64,000 nucleotides of DNA, taken from contig NZ_CP010976.1 of assembly GCF_000949425.1 (NCBI RefSeq), forward strand, positions 3,658,001 to 3,722,000, read 5' to 3'. Made by a program: the position numbers and the translations under genes. Origin of the DNA: Paenibacillus sp. IHBB 10380. GTDB taxonomy: Bacteria > Bacillota > Bacilli > Paenibacillales > Paenibacillaceae. The notes under the pieces were generated by a model. The model did not search any database. It was not told the origin of the DNA and was given only the letters and a program-made list of their open reading frames with translations. This document shows positions 25,947 through 35,291 of this stretch, in pieces (positions within the stretch are counted from its first letter, which is position 1; the number at the start of each line of letters is the position of its first letter).

Positions 25947-26043
25947 GTGTCCACATGTTGAAATGGAGTTTAGCGCTTCTTCATTTCATTACTGTGTACA
26001 CTTAATGAAATGTAGGTTAGCCTTCTTCATTTCATTAAGTGTA
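25947..26043. repeat. Two imperfect 47-bp hairpin repeats
   Basis: Unit 1 starts at 25947 and unit 2 at 25994; both contain GTGTNCAC, TGAAATG, TTAGC and CTTCTTCATTTCATTA in order. Unit 2 forms a perfect 16-bp stem (TACACTTAATGAAATG and its complement, 25997-26043), which reaches into the last codons of ppnP; unit 1 forms a weaker one. Confidence 0.75.
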
Positions 26044-26346
26044 GGAGCAGCAGTAGTCCGTTACACTCCGGATTTCCAGTGAGAACTTAGAATGTGCTGG
26101 CACATGAAAAGTAGCCTGCCCCTCAATCTTGAGCCAATCACTCTCACCCGGAAGCAGTACATCGAGGTCTCCAGACAGGATTTCCATAATCTCCGCTCCA
26201 TCTGTGCCAAATTCATAAGTACCTGGCAACATAATTCCAAGCGTTACTTTACTTCCATCCTGCTGAATCACCGTACGGCTTGTAACTTTACCGTCATAAT
26301 AAACGTTCGCGGCTTTAACAATAGTTGCATTGTTGAACTGTGACAT
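26035..26346 (-). CDS. ppnP: Pyrimidine/purine nucleoside phosphorylase (PpnP/YaiE)
   Basis: Small cupin-fold protein of 103 residues from the ATG at 26346 (AAGGAG upstream). The family pattern is clear: [53 protein letters not shown] and [13 protein letters not shown]. PpnP splits nucleosides by phosphorolysis into a base and ribose-1-phosphate. It follows tkt at a short distance, so the two may share a transcript, which would link pentose release to the pentose phosphate pathway. Confidence 0.9.
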   Translation of the reverse strand: MSQFNNATIVKAANVYYDGKVTSRTVIQQDGSKVTLGIMLPGTYEFGTDGAEIMEILSGDLDVLLPGESDWLKIEGQATFHVPAHSKFSLEIRSVTDYCCSYT

Positions 26347-26387
26347 CGGCTCCACTACTCCTTATATTAAGCTAGCTAAGGGTACGA

Positions 26388-28430
26388 TTATAGCAACGCC
26401 TTAACGCGGCTAACTACATTCTCTACCGTAAAGCCGTATTCTTTAATGACACGATCACCTGGTGCGGATGCTCCGAAAGTGGAAATGCCTAGAATATCAC
26501 CTTGATCACCGACATATTTCTCCCAACCTAGAGGATAAGCCATTTCTATTGCAAGACGGGCTTTAACTTCTGGTAGGATAACGGAATCTTTATAAGCTTT
26601 ATCTTGTTTCTCGAACAAGTCCCAACTTGGCATACTAATGACACGCACTTCAATACCTTCATTAGCCAAAGCTTCCTGAGCTTTAACTGCCAATTGTACT
26701 TCAGAACCTGTAGCAATAATTTGAGCAACAGGCTTGCCATTCTTAGCATCTGCTACTACATAAGCGCCATGCTTGATTCCTTCGCGAGCACCTTCAACAG
26801 AAGCTGCAAGAATCGGTAGATTCTGACGAGTCAATACTAGGGCTACTGGATTAGATTTGTTCTCAACCGTATAAGCCCATGCTGCTGAAGTCTCATTCGC
26901 ATCCGCAGGGCGAATAACCGTAAGACCTGGGATAATACGTAATGAAGCCAATTGTTCGATAGGTTCATGCGTTGGACCATCTTCACCAACAGCGATACTA
27001 TCATGTGTCAATACATAAGTCACAGGAAGACCCATAATAGCCGCTAGACGAATTGCTGGACGTAAATAGTCTGTGAATACGAAGAATGTACCCCCGAAAA
27101 TTTTGAGTCCTTGATGAAGTGCAATCCCGTTCATTGCTGCAGCCATACCGAATTCACGTACACCGTAGTATACATTGCGTCCTTCATAGCTCTCCGATGT
27201 AAATGAAGAAAGACCGTTCAGGTGAGTCATCGTTGAGCTCTCCAAGTCAGCAGATCCACCTAGAAGTTGTGGTACACGACCAACTAGACCATTCAAAGCA
27301 TTACCAGAAGCTACACGAGTAGATACTGCTTTATCTTCCACTCCATACTTAGGAAGATCTGTATCCCAACCTTGTGGTAACTCGCCTGCAACAGCTTGTT
27401 CGAATTGAGCTGCAAGTTCAGGATGCGCTTGTTTGTACTTCGTGAACTGCTCATCCCACGCTTTATTAACAGCAATGCCATGCTCTTTCACTTTAGCGAA
27501 ATGCTCACGTACTTCTTGAGGTACATAAAAATCTTCTTCATATACCCATTTGTAGAAATCCTTCGTCAATTTAGCTTCTTCAGCACCTAATGGAGAACCA
27601 TGAGTACCACCGTGTCCGCCTTTACCTTGTTTGTTCGGACTTCCGTAACCGATCACAGTCTTCACTTCGATCAATGTAGGACGGTCAGGATCCGCTTGTG
27701 CTTCAGCAATCGCCTTTTCAATCGCTGGAAGATCGTTACCGTCTTCTACGCGAAGTACTTGCCAGCCGTAAGCTTCAAAACGTTGCTGAACATTCTCAGA
27801 GAATGACAAATTCAATTTACCATCCAAAGAAATATCATTGGAATCATACAGCGTGATCAGTTTACCTAGTTTAAGATGTGCAGCTAGAGATGCGGCTTCG
27901 CTAGAAATACCCTCCATCAAATCTCCATCACCACAAATGGCATAAGTAAAGTGATCCACTACGTTATAGTTATCTTTATTGTAAGTTGCCCCAAGCTGAG
28001 CTTCAGCCATAGCCATACCTACAGCCATACCAATACCTTGTCCAAGTGGACCTGTTGTTGCATCAACACCAGCTGTGTGGCCGTATTCAGGATGACCTGG
28101 TGTCAAGCTTCCCCATTGACGGAACTGTTTCAATTCTTCCATCGGAAGATTATATCCACTCAAGTGTAACAAGCTGTATAGCAACATTGAGCCATGTCCA
28201 GCAGATAGCACAAAACGGTCACGGTTGATCCATGTAGGATGGTCAGGATTATGGTTCATCGTCTTAGCAAACAATTGGTAACCCATAGGAGCGGATCCCA
28301 TTGGCATACCCGGATGTCCGGAATTTGCTTTCTCGATGGCATCAATTGCCAAGGTACGGATCGTTGTAATAGATAAATTATCGATTGTTTCGTTCACATC
28401 TTTGTTAATAGCTTCAGTCTTATCAGTCAT
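26388..28430 (-). CDS. tkt: Transketolase
   Basis: Protein of 680 residues, full family length. The thiamine-binding domain has [40 protein letters not shown] and the diphosphate motif [33 protein letters not shown]. The middle pyrimidine domain has [16 protein letters not shown] and the C-terminal domain is complete. It transfers two-carbon ketol units between sugar phosphates in the non-oxidative pentose phosphate pathway. GGAGG precedes the ATG. The upstream gap of about 190 bp holds the promoter, but I could not assign one with confidence. Confidence 0.97.
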   Translation of the reverse strand: MTDKTEAINKDVNETIDNLSITTIRTLAIDAIEKANSGHPGMPMGSAPMGYQLFAKTMNHNPDHPTWINRDRFVLSAGHGSMLLYSLLHLSGYNLPMEELKQFRQWGSLTPGHPEYGHTAGVDATTGPLGQGIGMAVGMAMAEAQLGATYNKDNYNVVDHFTYAICGDGDLMEGISSEAASLAAHLKLGKLITLYDSNDISLDGKLNLSFSENVQQRFEAYGWQVLRVEDGNDLPAIEKAIAEAQADPDRPTLIEVKTVIGYGSPNKQGKGGHGGTHGSPLGAEEAKLTKDFYKWVYEEDFYVPQEVREHFAKVKEHGIAVNKAWDEQFTKYKQAHPELAAQFEQAVAGELPQGWDTDLPKYGVEDKAVSTRVASGNALNGLVGRVPQLLGGSADLESSTMTHLNGLSSFTSESYEGRNVYYGVREFGMAAAMNGIALHQGLKIFGGTFFVFTDYLRPAIRLAAIMGLPVTYVLTHDSIAVGEDGPTHEPIEQLASLRIIPGLTVIRPADANETSAAWAYTVENKSNPVALVLTRQNLPILAASVEGAREGIKHGAYVVADAKNGKPVAQIIATGSEVQLAVKAQEALANEGIEVRVISMPSWDLFEKQDKAYKDSVILPEVKARLAIEMAYPLGWEKYVGDQGDILGISTFGASAPGDRVIKEYGFTVENVVSRVKALL

Positions 28431-28624
28431 TGTTATCCTCCTCTTACATCTATAAAATCAGTGATACGGAGCCTTCCATAACGTGATACAGTGCGTTATT
28501 ATGAAATAAATCCGCTTTGAATGTTTCAATATGACTTATTGTAACACTTGGAGGTCTTCTTTTCCATAACCATGTTCAGTTTTTACATTCTAGCCATTCA
28601 TTATTCAAAGGTCAGTTTAATGGT

Positions 28625-29374
28625 TCACTCGTCATCCGAGAACAACATGTCGAAATACCGTTCACGATGATTCAAGAAATCTCGGGTCAAGCTATAATGT
28701 TCTGTCTCTTCGTATTCTATAGGATCAATAGATGATTCTGAGAAATGTAATATTTCAGCATGGGGGTATGCCATAAGCATCGGAGAATGCGTCGCAATAA
28801 TAAATTGAGCTTGTCCACTCTGCTCCATTTCCCAAATCAACCTCATAAAGGTTAGCTGATTCTGCGGAGATAATGCCGACTCTGGTTCATCCAACAGATA
28901 CAACCCTTTCTTATCTAATCGATTGCTAAAAAAGGTTAGAAAGGCTTGTCCATGCGAGCGTTCGTTCAGAGATTTCCCACCATATGGGCCATAGGCAGAC
29001 TTACCAATAAAGGGGTCATTAGCTAACTCATCAATATAATTCGCAAACGTGTCGAACGTTTCTGCTCGGAAATAAACCCCACTGTTTACTTTAGGCATCC
29101 AGCTTAACTTCATTATAGAAGCAAGTGATCCGTTATCCTTCTCCTTTTGGATGACCAGATCTTTTCCCCCAATAATACTGAAACCACAACGGAGACCGAT
29201 TGATTCCAATAATGTGGATTTACCTGATCCATTCTCTCCGGTTAGAAAGGTCACGTTACGCTCAAAATTCAAGGTACTTAAGCTGCGTAGCGCAGGTATT
29301 TGAAATGGAAATTGATGCTCATTCTCATGGGACAAGCTTTCCCAATCTAGGGTTATCCTCTTTAGAAAAGACAT
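28625..29374 (-). CDS. AAA family ATPase (AAA_21/ABC-like)
   Basis: Soluble ATPase of 249 residues with an ABC/SMC-type nucleotide site in one chain: Walker A TGENGSGKST (about residue 46), a signature-like SLNERSHGQ, Walker B GLYLLDEPESALS and the switch His in IIATHSPMLM. It has no coiled-coil or membrane part. Members of this group occur alone, or as part of overcoming-lysogenization-defect-like or toxin systems. Here no partner gene is next to it. GAAGGAGGG precedes the ATG. The function is unknown. Confidence 0.8.
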   Translation of the reverse strand: MSFLKRITLDWESLSHENEHQFPFQIPALRSLSTLNFERNVTFLTGENGSGKSTLLESIGLRCGFSIIGGKDLVIQKEKDNGSLASIMKLSWMPKVNSGVYFRAETFDTFANYIDELANDPFIGKSAYGPYGGKSLNERSHGQAFLTFFSNRLDKKGLYLLDEPESALSPQNQLTFMRLIWEMEQSGQAQFIIATHSPMLMAYPHAEILHFSESSIDPIEYEETEHYSLTRDFLNHRERYFDMLFSDDE

Positions 29375-29416
29375 ATGCCCTCCTTCAAGTCACTTTATGA
29401 CATCTGAAACAAAGAA

Positions 29417-29438
29417 TCCTCCCACAAAAGTAGGAGGA
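29417..29438 (-). terminator. Probable terminator after the flavin reductase gene
   Basis: TCCTCC/GGAGGA stem with a ten-base loop; on the minus strand it is followed by TTCTTTGTTTC. Confidence 0.5.
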
Positions 29439-29447
29439 AGATGTAGT

Positions 29448-29942
29448 CTAAATATAAAACGCATCAGGAATTTTTCCGAATTTCCTTTTATGATATAAGA
29501 GTGGTTCTTTGTTTTCACTAACAATATCTACTACTTCACCTATCAAAATAATATGGTCTCCAGCTTCAATTGTTTTAAAAGTTTTACATTGCATTACTCC
29601 AGAAGCTCCTGAAATAATCGGAAGATTGTGCTCGGATAGCTTCCATTCACAATTTCCAAATCGGTCAGTATCTCTACTTGCAAATAAGGAACATATATCG
29701 CCCTGATCAGCAGATAGAACATGTACAGCGAATTTATCAGTTTTTATAAAAGTCTGATAGGTTGAAACTCTTTTGTCTATTGACCATAAGACAAGTAAGG
29801 GATCTAAAGATACGGATGCAAATGAATTAACTGTAAGTCCCAGAGGAACTCCATGTTCATCAACTGTTGTTATGACGGTCACTCCGGTAGGGTAATTCCC
29901 CATGACTTCTTTGAATCGTGATATATTCGTACTGTTATCCAT
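29448..29942 (-). CDS. Flavin reductase-like FMN-binding protein
   Basis: Protein of 164 residues from the ATG at 29942 (AAAGGTGG eight bases upstream). The flavin-reductase fold is recognisable: FKEVMGNYPTGVTVITTVDEHGVPLGLTVNSFASVSLDPLLVLWSID binds FMN, and late GEVVDI and PLLYHKRKFG match the family. Such proteins reduce FMN or FAD for a partner monooxygenase, or reduce ferric chelates. No partner monooxygenase is adjacent. A Fur-box-like sequence lies in the divergent region upstream, so iron regulation is possible. Confidence 0.88.
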   Translation of the reverse strand: MDNSTNISRFKEVMGNYPTGVTVITTVDEHGVPLGLTVNSFASVSLDPLLVLWSIDKRVSTYQTFIKTDKFAVHVLSADQGDICSLFASRDTDRFGNCEWKLSEHNLPIISGASGVMQCKTFKTIEAGDHIILIGEVVDIVSENKEPLLYHKRKFGKIPDAFYI

Positions 29943-30100
29943 ATTCGAATCCACCTTTCAACGTATATAACAAGATAATTAATAAATTATAACTCAAACA
30001 ACAAAAAAAGACTCGAAATATTAATAAGATGTATTCCCATTTACCTACTTCCATATGTAAGTAAAAGGATAAAAACAATCTTCTCTGCCCAACTATTGTC

Positions 30101-30114
30101 GATTATCATTATCA
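30101..30114. promoter_or_regulatory. Fur-box-like operator
   Basis: GATTATCATTATCA on the plus strand reads TGATAATGATAATC on the minus strand, which matches most of the Fur consensus built from GATAAT hexamers. It lies in the 274-bp divergent gap between the flavin reductase and the alpha/beta hydrolase. It could control either gene. Confidence 0.45.
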
Positions 30115-30216
30115 TGGAAGTAGTCTGCCTTTCAAAATAGGAAAATTACCAAAAAAAGCTTCTCTTTTAATCATCTGGTTTCTACCTTTTAATTGAAGGA
30201 GGAGGTGGTTATAACC

Positions 30217-31155
30217 ATGATATCTTTCTCAGATCGATTTATTCGTGCAGCTCTGTCGGTAATAGGCTTTCCTTTGTCCTTGTTTCAGACAATGTCCTCT
30301 ACATATCAGGGTTACCAATATAGACCTAGTGGACAAATGATTAAGCTTAATCAACAAAAATGGCATGTAAACGTATCCGGTCAAGGCTCGCCGACTATTA
30401 TTTTGGAGTCAGGAATGGGCGGCTGCTCATTAGATTGGTGTCACGTCCAACCCGAACTAGCAAAGATAGCGACCGTTATCGCTTATGACCGCTCAGGTTT
30501 TGGCTGGAGCAACCCATCTCTTTCAGAACCAACCTGCCAACAATATGTGGACGATCTTCGTTTGTTATTGACTAAACTGGACCGAAAGCCACCGTTCTTA
30601 CTTGTTGGACATTCATACGGTGGAATGATCATGAGATTATTTGCCGCCACATATCCGGAGGAAGTCATGGGTCTAGTGCTGGTGGATTCCACGCATGAGA
30701 ACAGATACTTATCTGATCAGACCCATCCAGTTAGAAGGAAGCAACGGGAGAAGCATTTGAAAATATACAGACTTGGTTATTTATTGTCTCCGATAGCTAT
30801 ACCTCGACTGTTGAGAATGCATATTGGCTCCAAGCGATTACCTCCCGATATTCTAAAAAAGGCTCGCGCTTTGGGTTATCGAACAACTGCTTATAAGTCC
30901 TTATATTCGGAACTGCTGCATACGGGAGAAAGTAGCATCCAATTACAACAAGCACAACCCTTGAGAAAAGACTTAGCTGTCATTGTATTAAGTGCTGGGA
31001 AACAGCATGATGAATGGAAAAGAGGTCAAGAGGATCTACTGCAACTTACTGAATTAACCATACAAATTGTAGTAGATGATAGCTGGCATTCTATTCAAAT
31101 ACATAGACCTGATGTGGTCATAGACTCCGTGAAACGTTTATTGAACATGAGCTAG
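30217..31155 (+). CDS. Alpha/beta hydrolase
   Basis: Protein of 312 residues starting at the ATG at 30217 with AGGAGGT about ten bases upstream. A hydrophobic N-terminal stretch (RAALSVIGFPLSLFQTM) may anchor it in the membrane. The oxyanion segment is ESGMGGCSLDW, the nucleophile elbow is LVGHSYGGM (Ser), an acidic residue lies in VVDD, and the late His is in SWHSIQIHRPD. It belongs to the broad esterase/lipase family; the substrate is unknown. The promoter region upstream contains the Fur-like site. Confidence 0.85.
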   Translation: MISFSDRFIRAALSVIGFPLSLFQTMSSTYQGYQYRPSGQMIKLNQQKWHVNVSGQGSPTIILESGMGGCSLDWCHVQPELAKIATVIAYDRSGFGWSNPSLSEPTCQQYVDDLRLLLTKLDRKPPFLLVGHSYGGMIMRLFAATYPEEVMGLVLVDSTHENRYLSDQTHPVRRKQREKHLKIYRLGYLLSPIAIPRLLRMHIGSKRLPPDILKKARALGYRTTAYKSLYSELLHTGESSIQLQQAQPLRKDLAVIVLSAGKQHDEWKRGQEDLLQLTELTIQIVVDDSWHSIQIHRPDVVIDSVKRLLNMS

Positions 31156-31186
31156 TAACATGATCCATAGGATCAGATCATCAATC

Positions 31187-33373
31187 CTATCGTTTGTATT
31201 TTCTTTGAAATGGCATCCACCAATTCATTCGCCCGAGAAGTGTCATTAATGAAGGAACAAGGATCAATCGAATGATTGTGGCATCAATGAATATGGCTGC
31301 TGCAATTCCGATTCCGAGTTGCTTCACCCCTACGACATCAGCGAAGGCGAATGGTAAAGTTACAGCTATCATAATCGCTGCCGCTGAAGTGATCATCCGA
31401 CCCGTTGAAGATAATCCTGACGTGACGGCTACAACGTGATCCCCGGTTCGTTCGTACACTTCAGACATTCGAGATAGAAGAAACACACCATAGTCCATAC
31501 TAATTCCAAATACCAGACCAAATACAAAGACAGGAATCATAACGGCTATAGGACTAGCCTCTAATCCAAGTCTTCCCTTCTCAAAGATAAAGACCAGAAT
31601 ACCGAACGAAGCACCTAGACTTAATAGATTCATCACAATCGCTTTGAGTGGAATAAGAATGGACCGGAACGCAATGCACAGAACAATAAAGTTCGTCACT
31701 GCGATAAATAATAGAATAGAACCGATATGACTCGAAATTTCATCAAATACTTCCTGCTGATATTTCGCCTCTCCCCCAACAATCAATGGAAGTTCCGCAG
31801 CAGCACCTTCTGCTTCTAAATTCCGCAACCACTCCCCTGTTTCCTTGGAGCCGGCGGCACCTTGTATAGTCAACCGTAAGAGCATCTTATTAGCGCTTAG
31901 TACAGATTGTAATTTGGGTTTGATTTTACTCATAAAAGGAGGATTCTGAATCAACTGAAGTAATTGTCCCTCTGTTAACAATGGAAAGCGATCAAAAACA
32001 GATTCAATCCTGATCACTTCTGGATCTTGTTTCAGACGTTTCACCCAATGATAGGCATGGAGCCAATCTTGTACTGTAAATGTGGGATTATTCCCTTCCG
32101 CAATCACAACAACTTCTGAGCTGGATGTCGAGGTAAAGTGATCATTGTAGAGTTCCATGGTTGTACGTGACTCATATCCCCTAGGGAGGGAGGAGGCATC
32201 CGGTATGTTTATGATCATATGACGTAATGGCAAGAGACAGCTAAGTAACACCATGGATGCAACCAGTACCGATAGGACAGGTTTTTTCATGATAGTGAGT
32301 GACCAACGTTCCCAGAAGCCTGGGGTTAAGAGACTCTTGGAATTCTGCCTTTTAGTAACTATACTTTTACTTACTATTCTTTTATTTAATATAAATGGAG
32401 CTACGATACCTAATAGAGCTGGAAGTAAGGTTAAATTCAGTAGGAGCGATATGATAAGAACAACCATTGCACCTAATGCGACGGTTGTGAAGATAGGGAT
32501 ATGAATAAACTGAATAGCCAACAGACCCAGAATAACACAAGCTGCCGAGAATACCACGGCTCTTCCCGCTGTGCTCATCGATGTTATTAACGTCTGTTCT
32601 ACACTCTGTCCGGGGAGTTCCTCCTGAAATCGACTGATGATCATAAGTGCAAAATCAATACTCAGTGCTAATCCCACCATAGGGATCACACTTAATACAA
32701 AATTGGATAGTTCCATCATCGTACCCACCAAAGTCATGATTCCAAGCGTCCCTATTACCCCAATAATTCCTACGATAAGTGGAAGTAATGCAAAGAGGAC
32801 ACCTCTAAACGCAAATAACAATATAACAAAGGCTATAGGTAACCCGATAAGCTCCGCTATCTCCAATCCTTGGCGACTTGCTAGATTCACATCGTATTGA
32901 ATAACGGATTTCCCCGTCACCCCCACTGAAATATGCGAGGATGTAGGAAGTTGCTGTCTAATCTGTTCCAATACAGGTCCTATCTGATAGGCGTGCTGAC
33001 GAAAGCCAAGCAAAGCATAGGCCACATTTTCGTGAAACATCCCTTCCCTTTCAAGCGGAGATACTAGTGAAGATAGACCCTCGATGGAGCGCATTCTCAA
33101 CAGGATGTTCCCAATATGCTGATGAAACTGCTGAGTTGTTACCGATGTTTCTTTCTCAAAGACAAGCATAATGGGTTCATCAGGTATTCCGAAATCTGAG
33201 GATAATACTTTCTGAACATGTGTAAAGCTACCTTTAGTCACTAACCCGTGATCTTTGAGCACCGCTGGTAACTTGGTAGCATACGTACCAAAGATGACAA
33301 AAAATGCTGTCCACAACACAATAATCCATGTCGGGAACCGAAGTGAAAGCTTAGCAAGCATACGGTATCCCAT
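31187..33373 (-). CDS. MMPL/RND-type membrane transporter
   Basis: Protein of 728 residues with twelve predicted helices in two similar halves. Each half has one helix, a large external domain and five more helices. Conserved transport segments include GLALSIDFALMIISRFQEEL in the first half and FGISMDYGVFLLSRMSEVY in the second, both with the proton-relay Asp and Tyr. MMPL proteins export lipids or lipid-linked products. It is the last gene of the type III polyketide operon, 26 bp after the FAD enzyme, so it probably exports or places the lipid product. AGGAG precedes the ATG. Confidence 0.92.
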   Translation of the reverse strand: MGYRMLAKLSLRFPTWIIVLWTAFFVIFGTYATKLPAVLKDHGLVTKGSFTHVQKVLSSDFGIPDEPIMLVFEKETSVTTQQFHQHIGNILLRMRSIEGLSSLVSPLEREGMFHENVAYALLGFRQHAYQIGPVLEQIRQQLPTSSHISVGVTGKSVIQYDVNLASRQGLEIAELIGLPIAFVILLFAFRGVLFALLPLIVGIIGVIGTLGIMTLVGTMMELSNFVLSVIPMVGLALSIDFALMIISRFQEELPGQSVEQTLITSMSTAGRAVVFSAACVILGLLAIQFIHIPIFTTVALGAMVVLIISLLLNLTLLPALLGIVAPFILNKRIVSKSIVTKRQNSKSLLTPGFWERWSLTIMKKPVLSVLVASMVLLSCLLPLRHMIINIPDASSLPRGYESRTTMELYNDHFTSTSSSEVVVIAEGNNPTFTVQDWLHAYHWVKRLKQDPEVIRIESVFDRFPLLTEGQLLQLIQNPPFMSKIKPKLQSVLSANKMLLRLTIQGAAGSKETGEWLRNLEAEGAAAELPLIVGGEAKYQQEVFDEISSHIGSILLFIAVTNFIVLCIAFRSILIPLKAIVMNLLSLGASFGILVFIFEKGRLGLEASPIAVMIPVFVFGLVFGISMDYGVFLLSRMSEVYERTGDHVVAVTSGLSSTGRMITSAAAIMIAVTLPFAFADVVGVKQLGIGIAAAIFIDATIIRLILVPSLMTLLGRMNWWMPFQRKYKR

Positions 33374-33399
33374 AACCCAGCTCTCCTAGAAAATAATAG

Positions 33400-34536
33400 C
33401 TAACCTTTATAAGATTTCAATCGCGTGGCCTTAACGAGATACTGCCCAAGTGGCGGACACAACCTTACAGCACTTGGGAACCATCGCGTAACGCTAGGCA
33501 TCGAACACAAAGTGTGTGCAATCCTTCCGCGTCTAATAAGACCTGCGAATTCATGCTGAATCACCTGTGTATATTCTTCTTGCCAGCGAGCAAGAGATAT
33601 CTCTCTGCGAAGATAACGATCGGCGAGAACACTGCATAGGAAAGACGAACGCAGAGCAATAGACATCCCATCCCCGCATAAAGGTGGAATCACTACGGCT
33701 GCATCTCCGAGATGTGGAATGACATGCCAAGCAAGTGGCTTAAGAGACAAATGTACTGGAGCTATAGAGACTTGAGTACCCTCAATGGGAACAGCATGTT
33801 TCATTCTCTCCATCAAGTGAGGATTCTCCCTTGAAGCCGCTTCAAGGATAGCGGGAACGGTAGTCCCCGTTCCCTTGACTACTTCCTTGTCTAATAGCGC
33901 AGCCACATTCGAATAATCATTCTCGACAGGAGAAATACCAACATAACCACCCTTTACGAAATACAGCTCCGTAACAAGCTCAGGATCAATACCTGAATAA
34001 TGTGATTTGATCCCGACATAGGAATGCTTACTTGAATCTAATGTGTACGGTTCAGCGAACATACTCGCATGACGATGAGATCCCCAAGCAGCATATACGG
34101 TACGAGCTTGAATAACTTCCACTTCACCCCTGTGCTTTATCTTCACTTCGTACCCATCATCCTGTTGCTTAATCGACGTCACTGTCATCCCCGTTCGTAT
34201 GATTGCCCCTGCTTGAACAATCGCTTCATGAAGTGCGGAGTCAAGCTTGTAGCGGCTTATTCCCCATGCTATACCAGGCAAGGAAACTTCTACAGAACCA
34301 CCTTGCTCAAATATCAATCTCGCTTTCGTTATGAACTGAGGCTGTAATGATTCCATAACGGTATCTAGTCCAAGCTTACTAAACATCTCTTGAGATTCTG
34401 GAGACAGAAATTCGCCACAAGCTTTGTGGCGTGGGAATGATTGCCGATCTAACAACATCGTTCTCCATCCCAGATCTGTTAATTTCTTCGCAAGACTACA
34501 TCCAGCAACTCCCCCACCAATCACGACCGCATCCAT
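33400..34536 (-). CDS. FAD-dependent oxidoreductase (geranylgeranyl-reductase-like)
   Basis: Protein of 378 residues. I place the start at the ATG at 34536, which overlaps the methyltransferase stop as TAATG and has GGAG six bases upstream; a slightly longer start is possible. The FAD-binding motif is VVIGGGVAGCSLAKKL, followed by FPRHKACGEFLSPE, typical of the GGR/hydroxylase group, and GDAAVVIPPLCGDGMSIALRS near residue 280. In the Streptomyces srsABC operon a flavoprotein oxidises a methylated alkylresorcinol. A similar tailoring step is the likely role here. Confidence 0.85.
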   Translation of the reverse strand: MDAVVIGGGVAGCSLAKKLTDLGWRTMLLDRQSFPRHKACGEFLSPESQEMFSKLGLDTVMESLQPQFITKARLIFEQGGSVEVSLPGIAWGISRYKLDSALHEAIVQAGAIIRTGMTVTSIKQQDDGYEVKIKHRGEVEVIQARTVYAAWGSHRHASMFAEPYTLDSSKHSYVGIKSHYSGIDPELVTELYFVKGGYVGISPVENDYSNVAALLDKEVVKGTGTTVPAILEAASRENPHLMERMKHAVPIEGTQVSIAPVHLSLKPLAWHVIPHLGDAAVVIPPLCGDGMSIALRSSFLCSVLADRYLRREISLARWQEEYTQVIQHEFAGLIRRGRIAHTLCSMPSVTRWFPSAVRLCPPLGQYLVKATRLKSYKG

Positions 34537-35291
34537 TATTGGCTCCATCGACTCCCGCTCCCCTCTTCCCCCTGAGAAGAATGCTGTGGAATGACAACAG
34601 CATATCGAAATAAAGGACGCCATGAATAGATAAGCCCGGGAATGCCTAAGGCTTCCCTTAACTTAATCCAATCTGCAGCACGAAACCCTTTGGCTACGGA
34701 CAGAGGTCCATCATGCCGTATATAACGGTTAGTGGACACCACGTGACTGACAATCCATACTGCCAACCAAGGAATCCATTGTCGGTGGATATCGTTAATC
34801 ACAACGCCAAGCTTGGACGCTTTATACATATGAATGACGACAGTATGAAGCTCATCTCCGATAAAGTGATGAATGAATTGTGATCCGGTCACGATATCAA
34901 CACAAGCTTCTGATAAGTTCTTCACGTCAACTAGTTGAACAGTTATCCGCGGTTCGTCGTGAAAGAATTGCCGTGCCTCTTCACATGCTTCCTTCGTGAC
35001 ATCTACTAATTGAATCGTCACATCAATGCCTTTCTTATCTGCCCACCTAAGAATATGCCTATTCACATCTCCTGAACCTGCACCCACATCAAGAATAGAT
35101 AATTGTGTCGGACGATCTGCGAGAATCCATAACCGCTCAACACCATAGATCGTAGGACTCGAAGCAGCAAATATTTGATTTAGCAGCCTTAAATCTCGTA
35201 ATGCTTCGTGAAGATCATCTCCGCCCATGCTGAAATCATCCATCAATTCAGGTTCTTCGGCCCGGTTCTGTAACTTCTTAAAGATAAACAT
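34536..35291 (-). CDS. SAM-dependent methyltransferase
   Basis: Protein of 251 residues whose ATG overlaps the end of the polyketide synthase gene by 14 bp. Motif I is LSILDVGAGSGDVNRHIL (SAM binding), motif II follows in VQLVDVTKEAC, and motif III in VDIVTGSQFIHHF. The middle section resembles UbiE/SrsB-like enzymes. By position it should methylate the polyketide product (O- or C-methylation of the aromatic ring), as SrsB does for phenolic lipids; this is inference from the operon. Confidence 0.85.
   Translation of the reverse strand: MFIFKKLQNRAEEPELMDDFSMGGDDLHEALRDLRLLNQIFAASSPTIYGVERLWILADRPTQLSILDVGAGSGDVNRHILRWADKKGIDVTIQLVDVTKEACEEARQFFHDEPRITVQLVDVKNLSEACVDIVTGSQFIHHFIGDELHTVVIHMYKASKLGVVINDIHRQWIPWLAVWIVSHVVSTNRYIRHDGPLSVAKGFRAADWIKLREALGIPGLIYSWRPLFRYAVVIPQHSSQGEEGSGSRWSQ

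Noticed and set aside
28625..29374. Lone AAA ATPase as a phage-defence gene
   Set aside because: No partner nuclease, toxin or reverse transcriptase is adjacent; the flanking genes are metabolic.
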